Positions 7,956 through 19,495 are shown, counted from the stretch's first letter. The stretch is 30,251 nt of DNA from Proteobacteria bacterium SG_bin5 (GCA_002083475.1 LWDI01000044.1:1-30251); one strand, 5' to 3'. Numbers and translations: made by a program. Notes: generated by a model not told the origin, from the sequence alone.

Positions 7956-10925
7956 ATGGCACTGAAATTGAGCCGTTTGCTGGCCTCGACCGCCGCGCTC
8001 GGCGCCCTGATCGCCGCCGCGCCGGCCTGGGCGCAAACCCAGCCGGTGGAAAGCGCGCCCGCGACCGATGAGGCGCCGCAGGACGTGGTCGTCACCGGGT
8101 CGCGCATCAACCGGCCCGATCTGCAGCAGGCGAGCCCGGTCGGCGTGATCGGCGAGGCCGAACTCAATCTGCGCCAGCCGCAATCGATCGAGCAAGTGCT
8201 GCGCCAGCTGCCGGGCACCTCGGCGGGCATCGGCACCCAGGTGAACAACGGCCAGGGTGGCGCTTCGACCTTCAACCTGCGCGGCCTGGGCACCAACCGC
8301 AACCTGGTGCTGCTCAACAACCGCCGCGTCGTTCCCTCGACGCTGGGCAACGTCGTCGACTTGAACATCATCCCGGTCGCGCTGATCGAGCGCGCCGACG
8401 TGCTGACCGGCGGCGCGGTGACCTCCTATGGCGCCGACGCGATCGCGGGCGTGGTGAACTTCGTCACCAAGCAAAATTTCCAGGGCATCGACGTTCGCGC
8501 CAATTACGGCATCACCGAGCTCGGCGACGGCCAGAATTACCGGCTCGACTTCCTGACCGGCGCCAATTTCGACGACGGCAAGGGTAACGTCCTGTTCGCC
8601 GCGAGCTATGTCAATGTGAAGCCGGTGCTGCAAGGCGATCGCGACCTCGGCCTGGTTTCGCGCCAATCGACCTGCACGGCGGCGCAGAACGCGGCGCCCG
8701 GCGGCTGCGCGGCGGCGACGGTGGGTGCCCCCCAGGGGTCGCCAACGGCGGTGCCGGCGACCTTGTTCACCCCGGTGCCGGCGACGGCGCCGTTCTTCGG
8801 CGGCGCGCAATTCGACCCGGCCTCGGGGACGATCATCCCCGGCCAGTCGGATTACAACTTCAACCCGCTGAACCTGTATCAGACGCCCAATGATCGTTGG
8901 ACGATCTATGGCGCCTCGCATTACGAATTCGTGCCCAACGTCGAATTTTACACCGAGGGCTTCTACACGCGCTCGCGCGTGGTGCAGAACCTTGCGCCGA
9001 CCGGCAGCTTCTCGAACACCTTCCAGCTGCCGCTCAACAACCAGTTCCTGACAGCGACGCAGCGCACCCAATTGTGCACCTTCGCCGGCTTGGCGGACTG
9101 CCCGACCGCGATCGCGGCGGGACGCGAAATCAGCGTGCAGATCGGCCGCCGGTTCGTCGAGAGCGGGCCGCGCGTGCAGGTGTTCGAGAGCAATTTGTTC
9201 CAGGTGAACTTCGGCTTGCGCGGCAAGCTGATCAGCAACTTGCGGTGGGAAGGCTTCGTCCAATATGGTGAGGCCAACCGCCGCAACACCAACACCGGCA
9301 CCGCGCTCGCCGACCGCCTCCAGGCGGGCTTGCGCAACTGCCCGACCGGCTCGCCGGCGGGCTGCGTGCCGACCAATATCTTCGGCGCGGCGGGCACGCT
9401 GAGCCCCGAGGCGATCACCTATCTCGGCGTGCCGACCACCACCTTCATCAATACCCGTTTCGCCGATGTGCAAGGCCTGATCTCCGGCGACTTCGGCTTC
9501 CATACACCCTGGACCGACAAGCCGCTCGCGGTCGCGTTCGGTGGCGAATATCGTCGCTATAGCGGCGGCCAGTTCGGCGATTTGCCATCGAGCACGCCGG
9601 GCCAGATCCTGGGCTCGGGCGGCGCCTTCACCACGATCAACGGCAGCTATTTCTCGCGCGAAGGCTTCGGCGAAGTCAACTTCCCGCTGGTAACCGACAA
9701 GCCGTTCCTCCACAATCTGAACGTCGAGGCCGGCTTCCGTTACGCCGATTATTCGAACTCGGGCGGCAACTGGACCTATAAGTTCGGCGGCAACTATGCG
9801 CCGATCCGCGAAATCAGCTTCCGCGGCACCTATACCCGCGCCGTGCGCGCCCCCAACCTTGGTGAATTGTTCGCGCCGGTCAGCACTGGGCTCGGCAATT
9901 TGGCGGTCGATCCCTGCCAGCTCGATCTTGGCTTGCAGGCCGCCGCCGCGCCGCTGTGCCGGGCGCAGCTCGCCGCCGCCGGGCTTCCCGCGTCGCGCCT
10001 GGGCGGCATCCCGCGCCCGAACGCGGGGCAAATCAACGTGACGTCCGGGGGCAATCCCGCTTTGCAGCCCGAAACCGCTACGACTTACACGGTCGGGATC
10101 GTCATTCAACCGGGCAGCGCGTTCGGCGGCATTTTCCGCGGCTTCACCGCGACGGTCGATTGGTATGAGATCAACGTCACCGGCGCGATCACCAATCCGA
10201 CGGTTGCCGACATCGTCAACGGCTGCTTTAGCCAGGCCGATCCGAACGACATCCGCTGCCGGTCGATTTCGCGCGATCCGCTCACCGGCGGCTTGAGCGG
10301 CGCGCCGGACGTCACGCGCGGCATCATTTTGCAGCTGTCGAACCTCGGCTTCCTGCAAACCCGCGGCGTCGACTTCACCGCGACCTACACCCGCCGCTTC
10401 GGGGCGGTGAACATGAACTGGCAGTTCAACGGCAACTATACCGATCGTCAACGCTTCCAGTCCAACCCGTCGAGCTTCATCCGCGAATGCGCCGGCTTCT
10501 ACAGCGTCTCGTGCGATGACCGTCTGTCGCCGCGCTGGAGCTGGAATTTGCGGACGACGGCATCGGTCGATGCGTTCGACTTCTCGCTGCTGTGGCGCCA
10601 CCTCGATCCGACCACTTACGAGCCGCGCACGCAGGCAACGCAGCCGGCGGCGGGCACGGTGGGCAGCTTCGGCTCGACCAGCCCGACGACGATCGTCGGT
10701 GCCTATCGCCGTATCCCGGCGTACAACTATCTCGACTTGTCGCTGGGCATCAACGCGAGCAAGAATCTGCGCTTCAACCTGCTGATCGAGAATCTGCTTG
10801 GCGACAACGCGCCCGACGTCGGCAACACGATCGGCTCGACGACGTTCAACAGCGGCAACACCTTCCCCTCGCTCTATGACCCGCTGGGGCGGCGTTTCCT
10901 CTTCTCGGCGGCGGTTCGTTTCTAG
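7956..10925 (+). CDS. TonB-dependent outer-membrane receptor
   Basis: A 989-aa receptor. Its signal peptide (LLASTAALGALIAAAPAWAQ) is cleaved near residue 27, and a TonB box follows (PQDVVVTGSRI). The plug domain contains QSIEQVLRQLPGT, STFNLRGLGTNRNLVLLNNR, NIIPVALIERADVLTGGA and SYGADAIAGVVNFVTKQ. The long barrel ends in RFLFSAAVRF, with the C-terminal phenylalanine that the outer-membrane assembly machinery recognises. The NRRV motif after the plug strand is typical of a sphingomonad receptor class that differs from the first receptor, where the equivalent is DGLR. Several Cys pairs in the barrel half suggest disulfide-closed surface loops. Start ATG 7956 has AAGGGGA nine bases upstream. 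The gene is monocistronic and ends in a terminator. The substrate is unknown. Confidence 0.94.
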   Translation: MALKLSRLLASTAALGALIAAAPAWAQTQPVESAPATDEAPQDVVVTGSRINRPDLQQASPVGVIGEAELNLRQPQSIEQVLRQLPGTSAGIGTQVNNGQGGASTFNLRGLGTNRNLVLLNNRRVVPSTLGNVVDLNIIPVALIERADVLTGGAVTSYGADAIAGVVNFVTKQNFQGIDVRANYGITELGDGQNYRLDFLTGANFDDGKGNVLFAASYVNVKPVLQGDRDLGLVSRQSTCTAAQNAAPGGCAAATVGAPQGSPTAVPATLFTPVPATAPFFGGAQFDPASGTIIPGQSDYNFNPLNLYQTPNDRWTIYGASHYEFVPNVEFYTEGFYTRSRVVQNLAPTGSFSNTFQLPLNNQFLTATQRTQLCTFAGLADCPTAIAAGREISVQIGRRFVESGPRVQVFESNLFQVNFGLRGKLISNLRWEGFVQYGEANRRNTNTGTALADRLQAGLRNCPTGSPAGCVPTNIFGAAGTLSPEAITYLGVPTTTFINTRFADVQGLISGDFGFHTPWTDKPLAVAFGGEYRRYSGGQFGDLPSSTPGQILGSGGAFTTINGSYFSREGFGEVNFPLVTDKPFLHNLNVEAGFRYADYSNSGGNWTYKFGGNYAPIREISFRGTYTRAVRAPNLGELFAPVSTGLGNLAVDPCQLDLGLQAAAAPLCRAQLAAAGLPASRLGGIPRPNAGQINVTSGGNPALQPETATTYTVGIVIQPGSAFGGIFRGFTATVDWYEINVTGAITNPTVADIVNGCFSQADPNDIRCRSISRDPLTGGLSGAPDVTRGIILQLSNLGFLQTRGVDFTATYTRRFGAVNMNWQFNGNYTDRQRFQSNPSSFIRECAGFYSVSCDDRLSPRWSWNLRTTASVDAFDFSLLWRHLDPTTYEPRTQATQPAAGTVGSFGSTSPTTIVGAYRRIPAYNYLDLSLGINASKNLRFNLLIENLLGDNAPDVGNTIGSTTFNSGNTFPSLYDPLGRRFLFSAAVRF

Positions 10926-10949
10926 CTTTTGCAAAAAATGGACATGATC

Positions 10950-10981
10950 AACGCGGGCGAACTTCGTTCGCCCGCGTTTTT
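10950..10981 (+). terminator. Intrinsic terminator of the second TonB receptor gene
   Basis: A perfect 13-bp stem (10950-10962 with 10966-10978; left arm AACGCGGGCGAAC), three-base loop TTC, followed by a run of T. It begins 25 bp after the stop codon. Confidence 0.9.
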
Positions 10982-11071
10982 CATTGAAAGATGATTACAG
11001 TATGCTAACTTTACTCTACCCGATGAAATTTCACGGGTTTCTCGTAGAATTGATATGATGAGGGGATGCTT

Positions 11072-11377
11072 ATGTCTAAGCTTCGCTATGTTTATGCTTT
11101 AATTGGCTTGTCAGCTCTGTCGTTCCCGAACGTGGCGGCGGCTCAGGAGGAACCGCCCACGAATTATGTTGATTGCATTAGACAATGCAACGCTGCTTAT
11201 CCCGATCGCATGTGGGAGTGCGGCGTATCCTGTGATCAGGCCTTCGGTACCGGCGGTCGAGACAGAAGCGATCCCCCGGGCGGCACCCCTCCGCGCCTAG
11301 TAGCGGGCATTTTTTGCCGATGGGCGCCGGAAGGTGGGGACAATAGAAGTTGTCATGGCATTATACTGGTCCCATAA
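11072..11377 (+). CDS. Small secreted cysteine-rich protein with twin CX3C motif
   Basis: A 101-aa protein of unknown family. A signal peptide is clear (KLRY, hydrophobic VYALIGLSALSF, cleavage after NVAAA near residue 24). The mature part has six cysteines: C35 and C39, C50 and C54, then C82 and C94. The first four form CX3C-X10-CX3C, a spacing typical of disulfide-stapled helical hairpins. Start: ATGs at 11066 and 11072; GAGGGG at 11060-11065 is correctly spaced only for 11072. Upstream, TTGAAA (10984-10989) and TAACTT (11006-11011), 16 bp apart, are a weak promoter candidate. Base composition and codon choice in the first half (TTT, TTA, TCT, GCT, ATT) are clearly AT-richer than the neighbouring genes, so recent transfer is possible. 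It stands alone between a receptor and clpB. Confidence 0.65.
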   Translation: MSKLRYVYALIGLSALSFPNVAAAQEEPPTNYVDCIRQCNAAYPDRMWECGVSCDQAFGTGGRDRSDPPGGTPPRLVAGIFCRWAPEGGDNRSCHGIILVP

Positions 11378-11396
11378 ATCGACTGATTTTCTTGTC

Positions 11397-11432
11397 CGGA
11401 CGCAGCAACCAGTACTGCTGCGTCCGTCTTCT
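11397..11432. terminator. Bidirectional terminator between the small secreted gene and clpB
   Basis: A perfect 11-bp inverted repeat (CGGACGCAGCA at 11397-11407 with its complement at 11416-11426) with an eight-base loop. It is followed on the plus strand by TCTTCTTT. It sits between two convergent genes, 19 bp from the first stop codon and 13 bp from the clpB stop codon. Confidence 0.7.
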
Positions 11433-11439
11433 TTCCGCC

Positions 11440-14016
<2,577 letters not shown>

Positions 14017-14042
14017 AAAGCTCCAGCCCTTCTCCGCGCTCG

Positions 14043-14070
14043 ATATAGTGTTGCCATTATGCAACACAAG
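14043..14070 (-). promoter_or_regulatory. RpoH (sigma-32)-type heat-shock promoter of clpB
   Basis: On the minus strand, CTTG (14070-14067), a 17-bp spacer and ACTATAT (14049-14043) match the alphaproteobacterial RpoH consensus CTTG-N17/18-CYTATNT at all but one position. It would place transcription start about 20 bases before the clpB ATG, leaving room for the GGAG ribosome-binding site. Confidence 0.7.
14048..14067. promoter_or_regulatory. Perfect inverted repeat inside the clpB promoter spacer
   Basis: GTGTTGC (14048-14054) and GCAACAC (14061-14067) are perfect 7-bp arms around the six bases CATTAT. The repeat fills the space between the -35 and -10 elements, where a dimeric repressor would block polymerase. 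It is not a CIRCE element (TTAGCACTC arms). Confidence 0.5.
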
Positions 14071-14147
14071 TCCGGTGGCGACCGCGATATGAATCCCCTC
14101 GCCCCGGCGCCACGCCCCGATTAGTAAGGGCAAAAAAGGGGGATGCG

Positions 14148-16304
14148 ATGGGGGTTTGGCGGCGGATCGGGATCGGCCTGGGTGGGCTGATCGGGGCGGG
14201 CGCGATCGGCCTCGCCGTTTGGGAGCCGCTCGCCGCGACGCCCGCAGCGCCCCCGGCGCCGCGCCGCTACGACACGCGCATCGTCCGCGACGGTTTCGGC
14301 GTGCCGCATATCTTCGGCGCGACCGATCCGGACGTGGCCTATGGCATCGCTTATGCCCATGCCGAGGATGATTTCGAAACGCTCGAACAAGTCGTCGCGA
14401 TGACGCGCGGGCGGTTCGGGGCGCTCGCGGGCCAAGAAGGGGCAGCGGTCGATTTCGCGCTGCATTTGACGCAAGCGCGCGAGGTCGTCGCGCGCGATTA
14501 TGACCGGCAACCGGCCGATGTGCGCGCATTGCTCGATGGCTATGCGGCGGGGCTCAACCTTTATGCGGCGAAACACCCGGGCGAAGTGAGGCTCGCGCGG
14601 CTCTTCCCGGTCAATGGCCGCGACATCGCCACGGGCTTCGTGCTGCGCTCGCCCTTTTTCTTCGGGCTCGACGCGGTGCTCGGCGCGCTGACGCAGGACA
14701 AGCCCTTGCCGCGCGAGAGCGCGGGCGCCGCGCCCGACAGCCCCGATCCCGCCGCCCTCCCGATCGGCGCGCCCGAGCCGCGCGCGGTGAGCGACAATGG
14801 CTCGAACGCCTTCGCGCTTTCGCCCAAACGCTCGGCCGAAGGGGTGACGCGGCTGATCTCGAACTCGCACCAGCCCTGGGCGGGGCCGGTCGCCTGGTAT
14901 GAGTTGGTCGTGCATTCGAAGACCGGCTGGGATTTCGCGGGCGCGACGTTCCCCGGCGCCCCCTATCCGCTGCTCGGCCACAATAAGACGCTCGGCTGGA
15001 CCAACACCGTCAACCGGCCGGACCTCACCGATCTCTACAAGCTCACGCTGAGCGCGGACGGGAAAAGCTATCGCTTCGACGGCGCGTGGCGGCCGCTGGA
15101 AGCGAAGACGGCGTGGCTGCCGGTCAAGCTCTGGGGGCCGTTCGTGCTGCCGGTGCCCAAGACGCTCTATCGCTCGGTCCATGGCCCGGTGATCGTCAAC
15201 AAATCGGGCGCCTATGCGCTGCATTACGCGGGCGCCGGGCAGCTACGGATGGTCGAGGAATATTATCGGCTGAACCGCGCGCGCGATTTCGCCGAGTGGC
15301 AGCGCGCGCTCGCGATCCAGGGCGTGCCGGCGACCAATTTCATCTATGCCGATGCCGCCGGCAACATCGCCCATTTCTACAATGCGATGTTCCCTGTGCG
15401 CAAAGCCGGGTTCGATTACGCGCGGGTGTTGCCGGGCGATACCTCGCGCGATCTCGCGCGGGGAACCGTGCCCTGGGCGATGGTGCCGCGCAACGTGAAC
15501 CCGGGCTCGGGCTTTCTCGTCAACGCCAACAACACGCCCTATCAGGCCGCCGGCGCGGGCTATGAGATCAAGCCCCAGGATCATTCGCCGCTGCTCGGCA
15601 TCGAGACCGACACCACCAACCGCGCGACGCGCGGCATCGAATTGCTCGGCGCCGACCCGAAGGTGAGCGAGGCCGAATGGCACGCGATCAAATTCGATAC
15701 CGCCGTCAGCCGCCAAAGCTGGGCGGCGCGCTGGTATGCGCGGCTGATGGCGGTCGACCCCAAGGGCGACGCGCGGCTCGCACAGGCGGTGCGGCTGCTG
15801 AAAGGCTGGGACTGGACGTTCGACGGCAAGAACCCCGCCGACGCGCTCGCCGGGATCGTGCTGCGCGCGGGCAATCGCTGGCATTATCCGCGCAAGGACA
15901 TGGCCGATCCGCGCCAAGTGCTGAAGGACGCCGCCGATCATCTGGCGAAGCATTTCGGGCGGATTGATCCGCCGCTTGGCCAAGTGCTGCGGCTGCGCCA
16001 TGGTTCGGTCGACTTGCCGCTCGACGGTGGCGCCGATGTGCTGCGCGCGGCGAGCAATTGGGACGAAGCCCCCGACGGGCGCCTCGTGGTGAAACATGGC
16101 GACAGCTTCATCATGTTCATCGCCTGGGACGAGACCGGCCGCGTCGCCTCGCAATCGATCCAGCCCTATGGCGCGGCGACCACCCGCCCGCGCTCGCCGC
16201 ATTTCGCCGATCAAGCGGCGTTGTTCGCGCGGCACCGGCTCAAACCCGTCTGGTTCGATCCCAAGGACCTCGCGAACCACCAAGAACGTGCGTATCGACC
16301 CTAG
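14148..16304 (+). CDS. Penicillin/acyl-homoserine-lactone acylase family Ntn hydrolase
   Basis: A 718-aa Ntn hydrolase of the penicillin acylase family (S45; relatives include PvdQ, QuiP, cephalosporin and aculeacin acylases). It hydrolyses an amide bond, and the precursor self-cleaves into alpha and beta chains. Residues 9-25 form a signal peptide or anchor, so it is periplasmic. The alpha part carries IVRDGFGVPHIFGATDPDVAYGIAYAHAEDD. The cleavage site is DNGSNAFAL, with S219 as the new N-terminal nucleophile. Also present are NSHQPW, LGWTNTVNRPDLTDLY and the beta-chain Asn in LVNANNTPY. Start ATG 14148 follows AAAAAAGGGGG. It is divergent from clpB and 72 bp before the M16 gene. The substrate is uncertain: AHLs, peptides or other acyl amides. 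No luxI or luxR is visible here. Confidence 0.93.
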   Translation: MGVWRRIGIGLGGLIGAGAIGLAVWEPLAATPAAPPAPRRYDTRIVRDGFGVPHIFGATDPDVAYGIAYAHAEDDFETLEQVVAMTRGRFGALAGQEGAAVDFALHLTQAREVVARDYDRQPADVRALLDGYAAGLNLYAAKHPGEVRLARLFPVNGRDIATGFVLRSPFFFGLDAVLGALTQDKPLPRESAGAAPDSPDPAALPIGAPEPRAVSDNGSNAFALSPKRSAEGVTRLISNSHQPWAGPVAWYELVVHSKTGWDFAGATFPGAPYPLLGHNKTLGWTNTVNRPDLTDLYKLTLSADGKSYRFDGAWRPLEAKTAWLPVKLWGPFVLPVPKTLYRSVHGPVIVNKSGAYALHYAGAGQLRMVEEYYRLNRARDFAEWQRALAIQGVPATNFIYADAAGNIAHFYNAMFPVRKAGFDYARVLPGDTSRDLARGTVPWAMVPRNVNPGSGFLVNANNTPYQAAGAGYEIKPQDHSPLLGIETDTTNRATRGIELLGADPKVSEAEWHAIKFDTAVSRQSWAARWYARLMAVDPKGDARLAQAVRLLKGWDWTFDGKNPADALAGIVLRAGNRWHYPRKDMADPRQVLKDAADHLAKHFGRIDPPLGQVLRLRHGSVDLPLDGGADVLRAASNWDEAPDGRLVVKHGDSFIMFIAWDETGRVASQSIQPYGAATTRPRSPHFADQAALFARHRLKPVWFDPKDLANHQERAYRP

Positions 16305-16376
16305 CGTTTACAACTGTTTTCGCTACCATCACGGCGGAATCAACAATCGAATCGATCATCAGGGAAGAGGATGTCC

Positions 16377-19181
16377 ATGAAGTTTCGCTTTTTCGCCACC
16401 GTCGCGCTCGCCGCGCTCGCCGCGCCGCTCCATGCCCAGGCGCCCGCGCCCGCGCCGGTCGAAGCGCTCGTCAAGCGCGTCGATATTCCCTATCAGCAAT
16501 TCACTTTGCCCAATGGGCTGCGCGTGATCGTCCATACCGATCGCAAGGCGCCGGTGGTCGCGGTCAGCATCTGGTATGACGTCGGCTCGAAGCACGAGCC
16601 CAAGGGCAAGACCGGCTTCGCGCATTTGTTCGAACATTTGATGTTCAACGGCAGCGAGAACGCGCCGGGCGATTTCTTCGAGCCGCTGAAGCAAGTCGGC
16701 GCGACCGATCTCAACGGCACCACTTCGTTCGATCGGACCAATTATTTCGAAACGGTTCCCACCGCCGCGCTCGAAAAGACGCTGTGGCTGGAAAGCGACC
16801 GCATGGGCTATTTGCTCGGCGCGGTGACGCAGGAAGTGCTCGATGAGCAGCGCGGCGTGGTGCAGAACGAAAAGCGCCAGGGCGACAATCGCCCCTATGG
16901 CCTGCTGCAATATTCGATCTTCGGCGGGCTGTTCCCGCAGGGCACGCCCTATGGCCACACCACCATCGGTTCGCTCGCCGATCTGGATGCCGCGAGCCTG
17001 GAAGACGTGAAGAGCTGGTTCCGCGACCATTATGGCCCCAACAACGCGGTGCTGGTGCTGGCGGGCGACATCGATCTGCCGACCGCCAAGACGCTCGTCA
17101 CCAAATATTTCGGGCGGATCAAGCCGGGGCCGAAGTCGGTGCGCCCGACGGTCACGATCCCGACGCTCGCCGAGCCCAAGCGCGTCGAGATCAAGGACCG
17201 GGTGGCGGCGACGCTCGTCACGCGGCTGTGGGCGGTGCCGGGGCTCGGCGAGGCCGACGCCCCCGCGCTCGACGCGGCGGCGAGCGTGCTCGGCGGGCTC
17301 GCTTCGTCGCGGCTCGAGAAAACGTTGGTGCGCGAGGACAAGCTCGCGGTGCAGGCGAGCGCGAGCGTCCTCAGCCTGTCGCAGATCGGGCTATTCCAGG
17401 TGGTGATGGTCGTGCGCCCCGGCGCCGATGTCGCCCAGGCCGAAAAGCGGCTCGACGACGTGATCGCCGATTTCGTCAAGAACGGCCCGACCGCCGATGA
17501 ATTGCAGCGCGCCGTCACCACCGCGGCGACGCGGCGGATTCAGGGGCTCGAATCGGTCGGCGGCTTCGGGGGCAAGGCGGTCGCGCTCGCCCAAGGCGCG
17601 CTTTATGAAAACGACCCCGGTTTCTACAAGAAGGAGCTCGCCGCGCTCGCCGCGCAGACCCCGGCGAGCGTCAAGGCGGCGGCTAGCAAATGGCTCTCCC
17701 GCCCGGTCTATGCGATCAACGTCGTCGCGGGGCCGCGCGATGCCTCGACCGACGTCGCCAAGGAAGTCGCGCCCAAGCCCGCGCCCGAACTCAAGCCCGC
17801 CAATTCGCGCCCCGAGCCCGCCCCCGCGGTCGGCGCCGCCGGTGATCTCAGCTTCCCCAAGGTCGAGCGGACCAAGCTCGCCAATGGGATCGAGGTGATT
17901 TACGCGCAGCGCGGCGCCGTTCCGGTCACCCGCGCCTATGTCGCCTTCGACGCCGGCATCGTCGCCGATCCCGCCGACAAATTGGGCCTCCAGCAGTTGA
18001 CGCTGCAGACGATCGACGAAGGCACCGCCAAGCTCGACGGCGTCGCGATCGCCGAAGCGCGCGAGCGGCTGGGGTTGAGCTTCGGCGGCGGCAGCAGCGC
18101 CGATCGCACCTTCGTCAGCATGACCGTGCCGAGCGCCAACGCGGCCGCCGCGATCGATTTGTTCGGCGACATCGTCCGCACCCCCGCCTTTCCGGACAAG
18201 GAAATCGCCCGGCTGCGCGCCACCCAGCTCGCCGGCATCCAGCAAGAACTGACCCAGCCCGAGGGGCTCGCCAATCGCGTGCTCCCCAAGCTCGTCTACG
18301 GCGCCTCGCCCTATGCCAAAGCGGCTTCGGCGGCGGGCGATCCGGCGGCGGTCGCGAAGCTGACGCGCGACGATGTCGTCGGCTTCTACCAGGCCTGGCT
18401 GCGGCCGGAGAAAGCGAAGATCTTCATCGTCTCCGATCAACCGCTCGCGACGCTCAAGCCGCTGCTCGAAAAGGAATTCGGCGATTGGCGCGGCACCGGG
18501 GCGGCGGGCACGAAGGCGATCGATACCCCCGCCCAACAGGCCGCGCCCAAGATCGTGCTGATCGATCGGCCCGATTCGCCGCAATCGGTGATCGTCGCCG
18601 GGCAATTGACCGGCCTGCCGAGCGGCAGCGACGTGCTGAAGCTGCGCACCGCCAACGACGTGCTCGGCGGCGGCTTCCTCTCGCGGATCAACATGGACCT
18701 GCGCGAGAACAAACATTGGTCCTATGGCACGTTCGGCGGCATCGGTCAGAATTCGACCTATGTCACCTACAACGTCCGCGCGCCGGTGCAGGCGGACAAG
18801 ACCGGCGCCTCGATCGCCGCGCTGCAACAGGATTTCAAGGATTTCCTGGGCGACAAGGGCATCACCCCCGAGGAATTCACCCGCACGATCAACGGCGCGA
18901 CGCGCGAACTCGCTGGGCGTTTCGAAACCGCGAACGACGTGCTGAGCGCGATGCTCGACAATGATCAATACAAGCGCCCCGATGATTATTACGCGACGAT
19001 CGGCGCCAAATATCGCGCGATGACCCGCGACGAGCTCGACGCGACGATCCGCGCCGCGCTCGATCCGACCAAGTTCGTCTGGGTGGTGGTGGGCGACGCC
19101 AAGGTGGTGCGCCCGCAGCTTGACTCGCTGGGGCTGCCGGTTGAGGTGATGCCCGCCGCGTCCGTCGTGGGCGCGAAGTGA
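16377..19181 (+). CDS. Secreted M16 (pitrilysin/insulinase-type) zinc protease, two-domain
   Basis: A 934-aa periplasmic metallopeptidase made of two tandem M16 units. A signal peptide (MKFRFFATVALAALAAPLHAQ) is followed by a Pro/Ala linker and the active N-terminal unit with the inverted zinc motif H83-L-F-E86-H87 and distal ligand E165 (VVQNEKRQ). The first acidic residue of the usual ExxxxxxE helix is Gln here (EQRGVVQNE), common in this subfamily as far as I recall. The second unit (from about residue 500, FPKVERTKLANGIEVIY) lacks HxxEH and is structural. Substrates are probably short peptides. ATGs occur at 16371 and 16377; AGAGG at 16366-16370 suits 16377, and this gives the cleaner signal peptide. 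The following 100-aa gene starts 12 bp downstream, so the two form an operon. Confidence 0.94.
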   Translation: MKFRFFATVALAALAAPLHAQAPAPAPVEALVKRVDIPYQQFTLPNGLRVIVHTDRKAPVVAVSIWYDVGSKHEPKGKTGFAHLFEHLMFNGSENAPGDFFEPLKQVGATDLNGTTSFDRTNYFETVPTAALEKTLWLESDRMGYLLGAVTQEVLDEQRGVVQNEKRQGDNRPYGLLQYSIFGGLFPQGTPYGHTTIGSLADLDAASLEDVKSWFRDHYGPNNAVLVLAGDIDLPTAKTLVTKYFGRIKPGPKSVRPTVTIPTLAEPKRVEIKDRVAATLVTRLWAVPGLGEADAPALDAAASVLGGLASSRLEKTLVREDKLAVQASASVLSLSQIGLFQVVMVVRPGADVAQAEKRLDDVIADFVKNGPTADELQRAVTTAATRRIQGLESVGGFGGKAVALAQGALYENDPGFYKKELAALAAQTPASVKAAASKWLSRPVYAINVVAGPRDASTDVAKEVAPKPAPELKPANSRPEPAPAVGAAGDLSFPKVERTKLANGIEVIYAQRGAVPVTRAYVAFDAGIVADPADKLGLQQLTLQTIDEGTAKLDGVAIAEARERLGLSFGGGSSADRTFVSMTVPSANAAAAIDLFGDIVRTPAFPDKEIARLRATQLAGIQQELTQPEGLANRVLPKLVYGASPYAKAASAAGDPAAVAKLTRDDVVGFYQAWLRPEKAKIFIVSDQPLATLKPLLEKEFGDWRGTGAAGTKAIDTPAQQAAPKIVLIDRPDSPQSVIVAGQLTGLPSGSDVLKLRTANDVLGGGFLSRINMDLRENKHWSYGTFGGIGQNSTYVTYNVRAPVQADKTGASIAALQQDFKDFLGDKGITPEEFTRTINGATRELAGRFETANDVLSAMLDNDQYKRPDDYYATIGAKYRAMTRDELDATIRAALDPTKFVWVVVGDAKVVRPQLDSLGLPVEVMPAASVVGAK

Positions 19182-19192
19182 GGAGAGCGAAC

Positions 19193-19495
19193 ATGGCCGC
19201 AGTCGATGGCACCTGGGAAACCGTGACGAAGTCGCCGCTCGGCGACCAGAAATCGACGATCGTCGTGAAGAGCGATGGCGACAAATGGACCGGCACCAAC
19301 ACCGGCGCGATGGGCAGCACCGAGATCACCGACGGCACGATCGAGGGCAACACCATCAAATGGACGATGCAGATGACCGTGCCGATGCCGATGACGCTCA
19401 CCTGCGAAGCGACCGTCGACGGTGACACGATCAACGGCTCGATCGGCGCCGGCGCTTTCGGCAGCTTCCCGATGAGCGGCCACCGCGTCGCCTGA
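19193..19495 (+). CDS. Small beta-rich protein of unknown function, downstream partner of the M16 protease
   Basis: A 100-aa protein with no signal peptide and no cysteine except one at LTCEATV. The sequence alternates short beta strands and Gly/Asp turns (VDGTWETVTKSPLGDQKSTI, KSDGDKWTGTN, ITDGTIEGNTIKW, ATVDGDTINGSIGAGAFG), suggesting a small antiparallel barrel of the lipocalin/calycin kind. The repeated strand-turn pattern DGxxxxGxI(K/G) supports this. I recall similar unnamed proteins in sphingomonads, but no function. ATG 19193 has AGGAGAG at 19181-19187 overlapping the end of the M16 gene. Only 11 bp separate the genes, and a strong terminator closes the unit, so M16 plus this protein form a two-gene operon. 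Confidence 0.82.
   Translation: MAAVDGTWETVTKSPLGDQKSTIVVKSDGDKWTGTNTGAMGSTEITDGTIEGNTIKWTMQMTVPMPMTLTCEATVDGDTINGSIGAGAFGSFPMSGHRVA

Noticed and set aside
7794..10934. A 1046-aa minus-strand open frame covering the entire second TonB receptor
   Set aside because: It is Arg/Asp/Ala-rich with no recognisable motifs. Long antisense frames are expected opposite high-GC genes with G/C in third positions. The plus strand is an unmistakable receptor.
14017..14529. N-terminal extension of clpB
   Set aside because: Overlaps the RpoH-type promoter and the divergent acylase gene; MNLEKFTDRAKG at 14016 is the canonical ClpB start with its own GGAG.
14148..16304. Quorum-quenching system
   Set aside because: The acylase family includes AHL acylases, but its members hydrolyse many amides and no luxI/luxR-type genes are present in the window.
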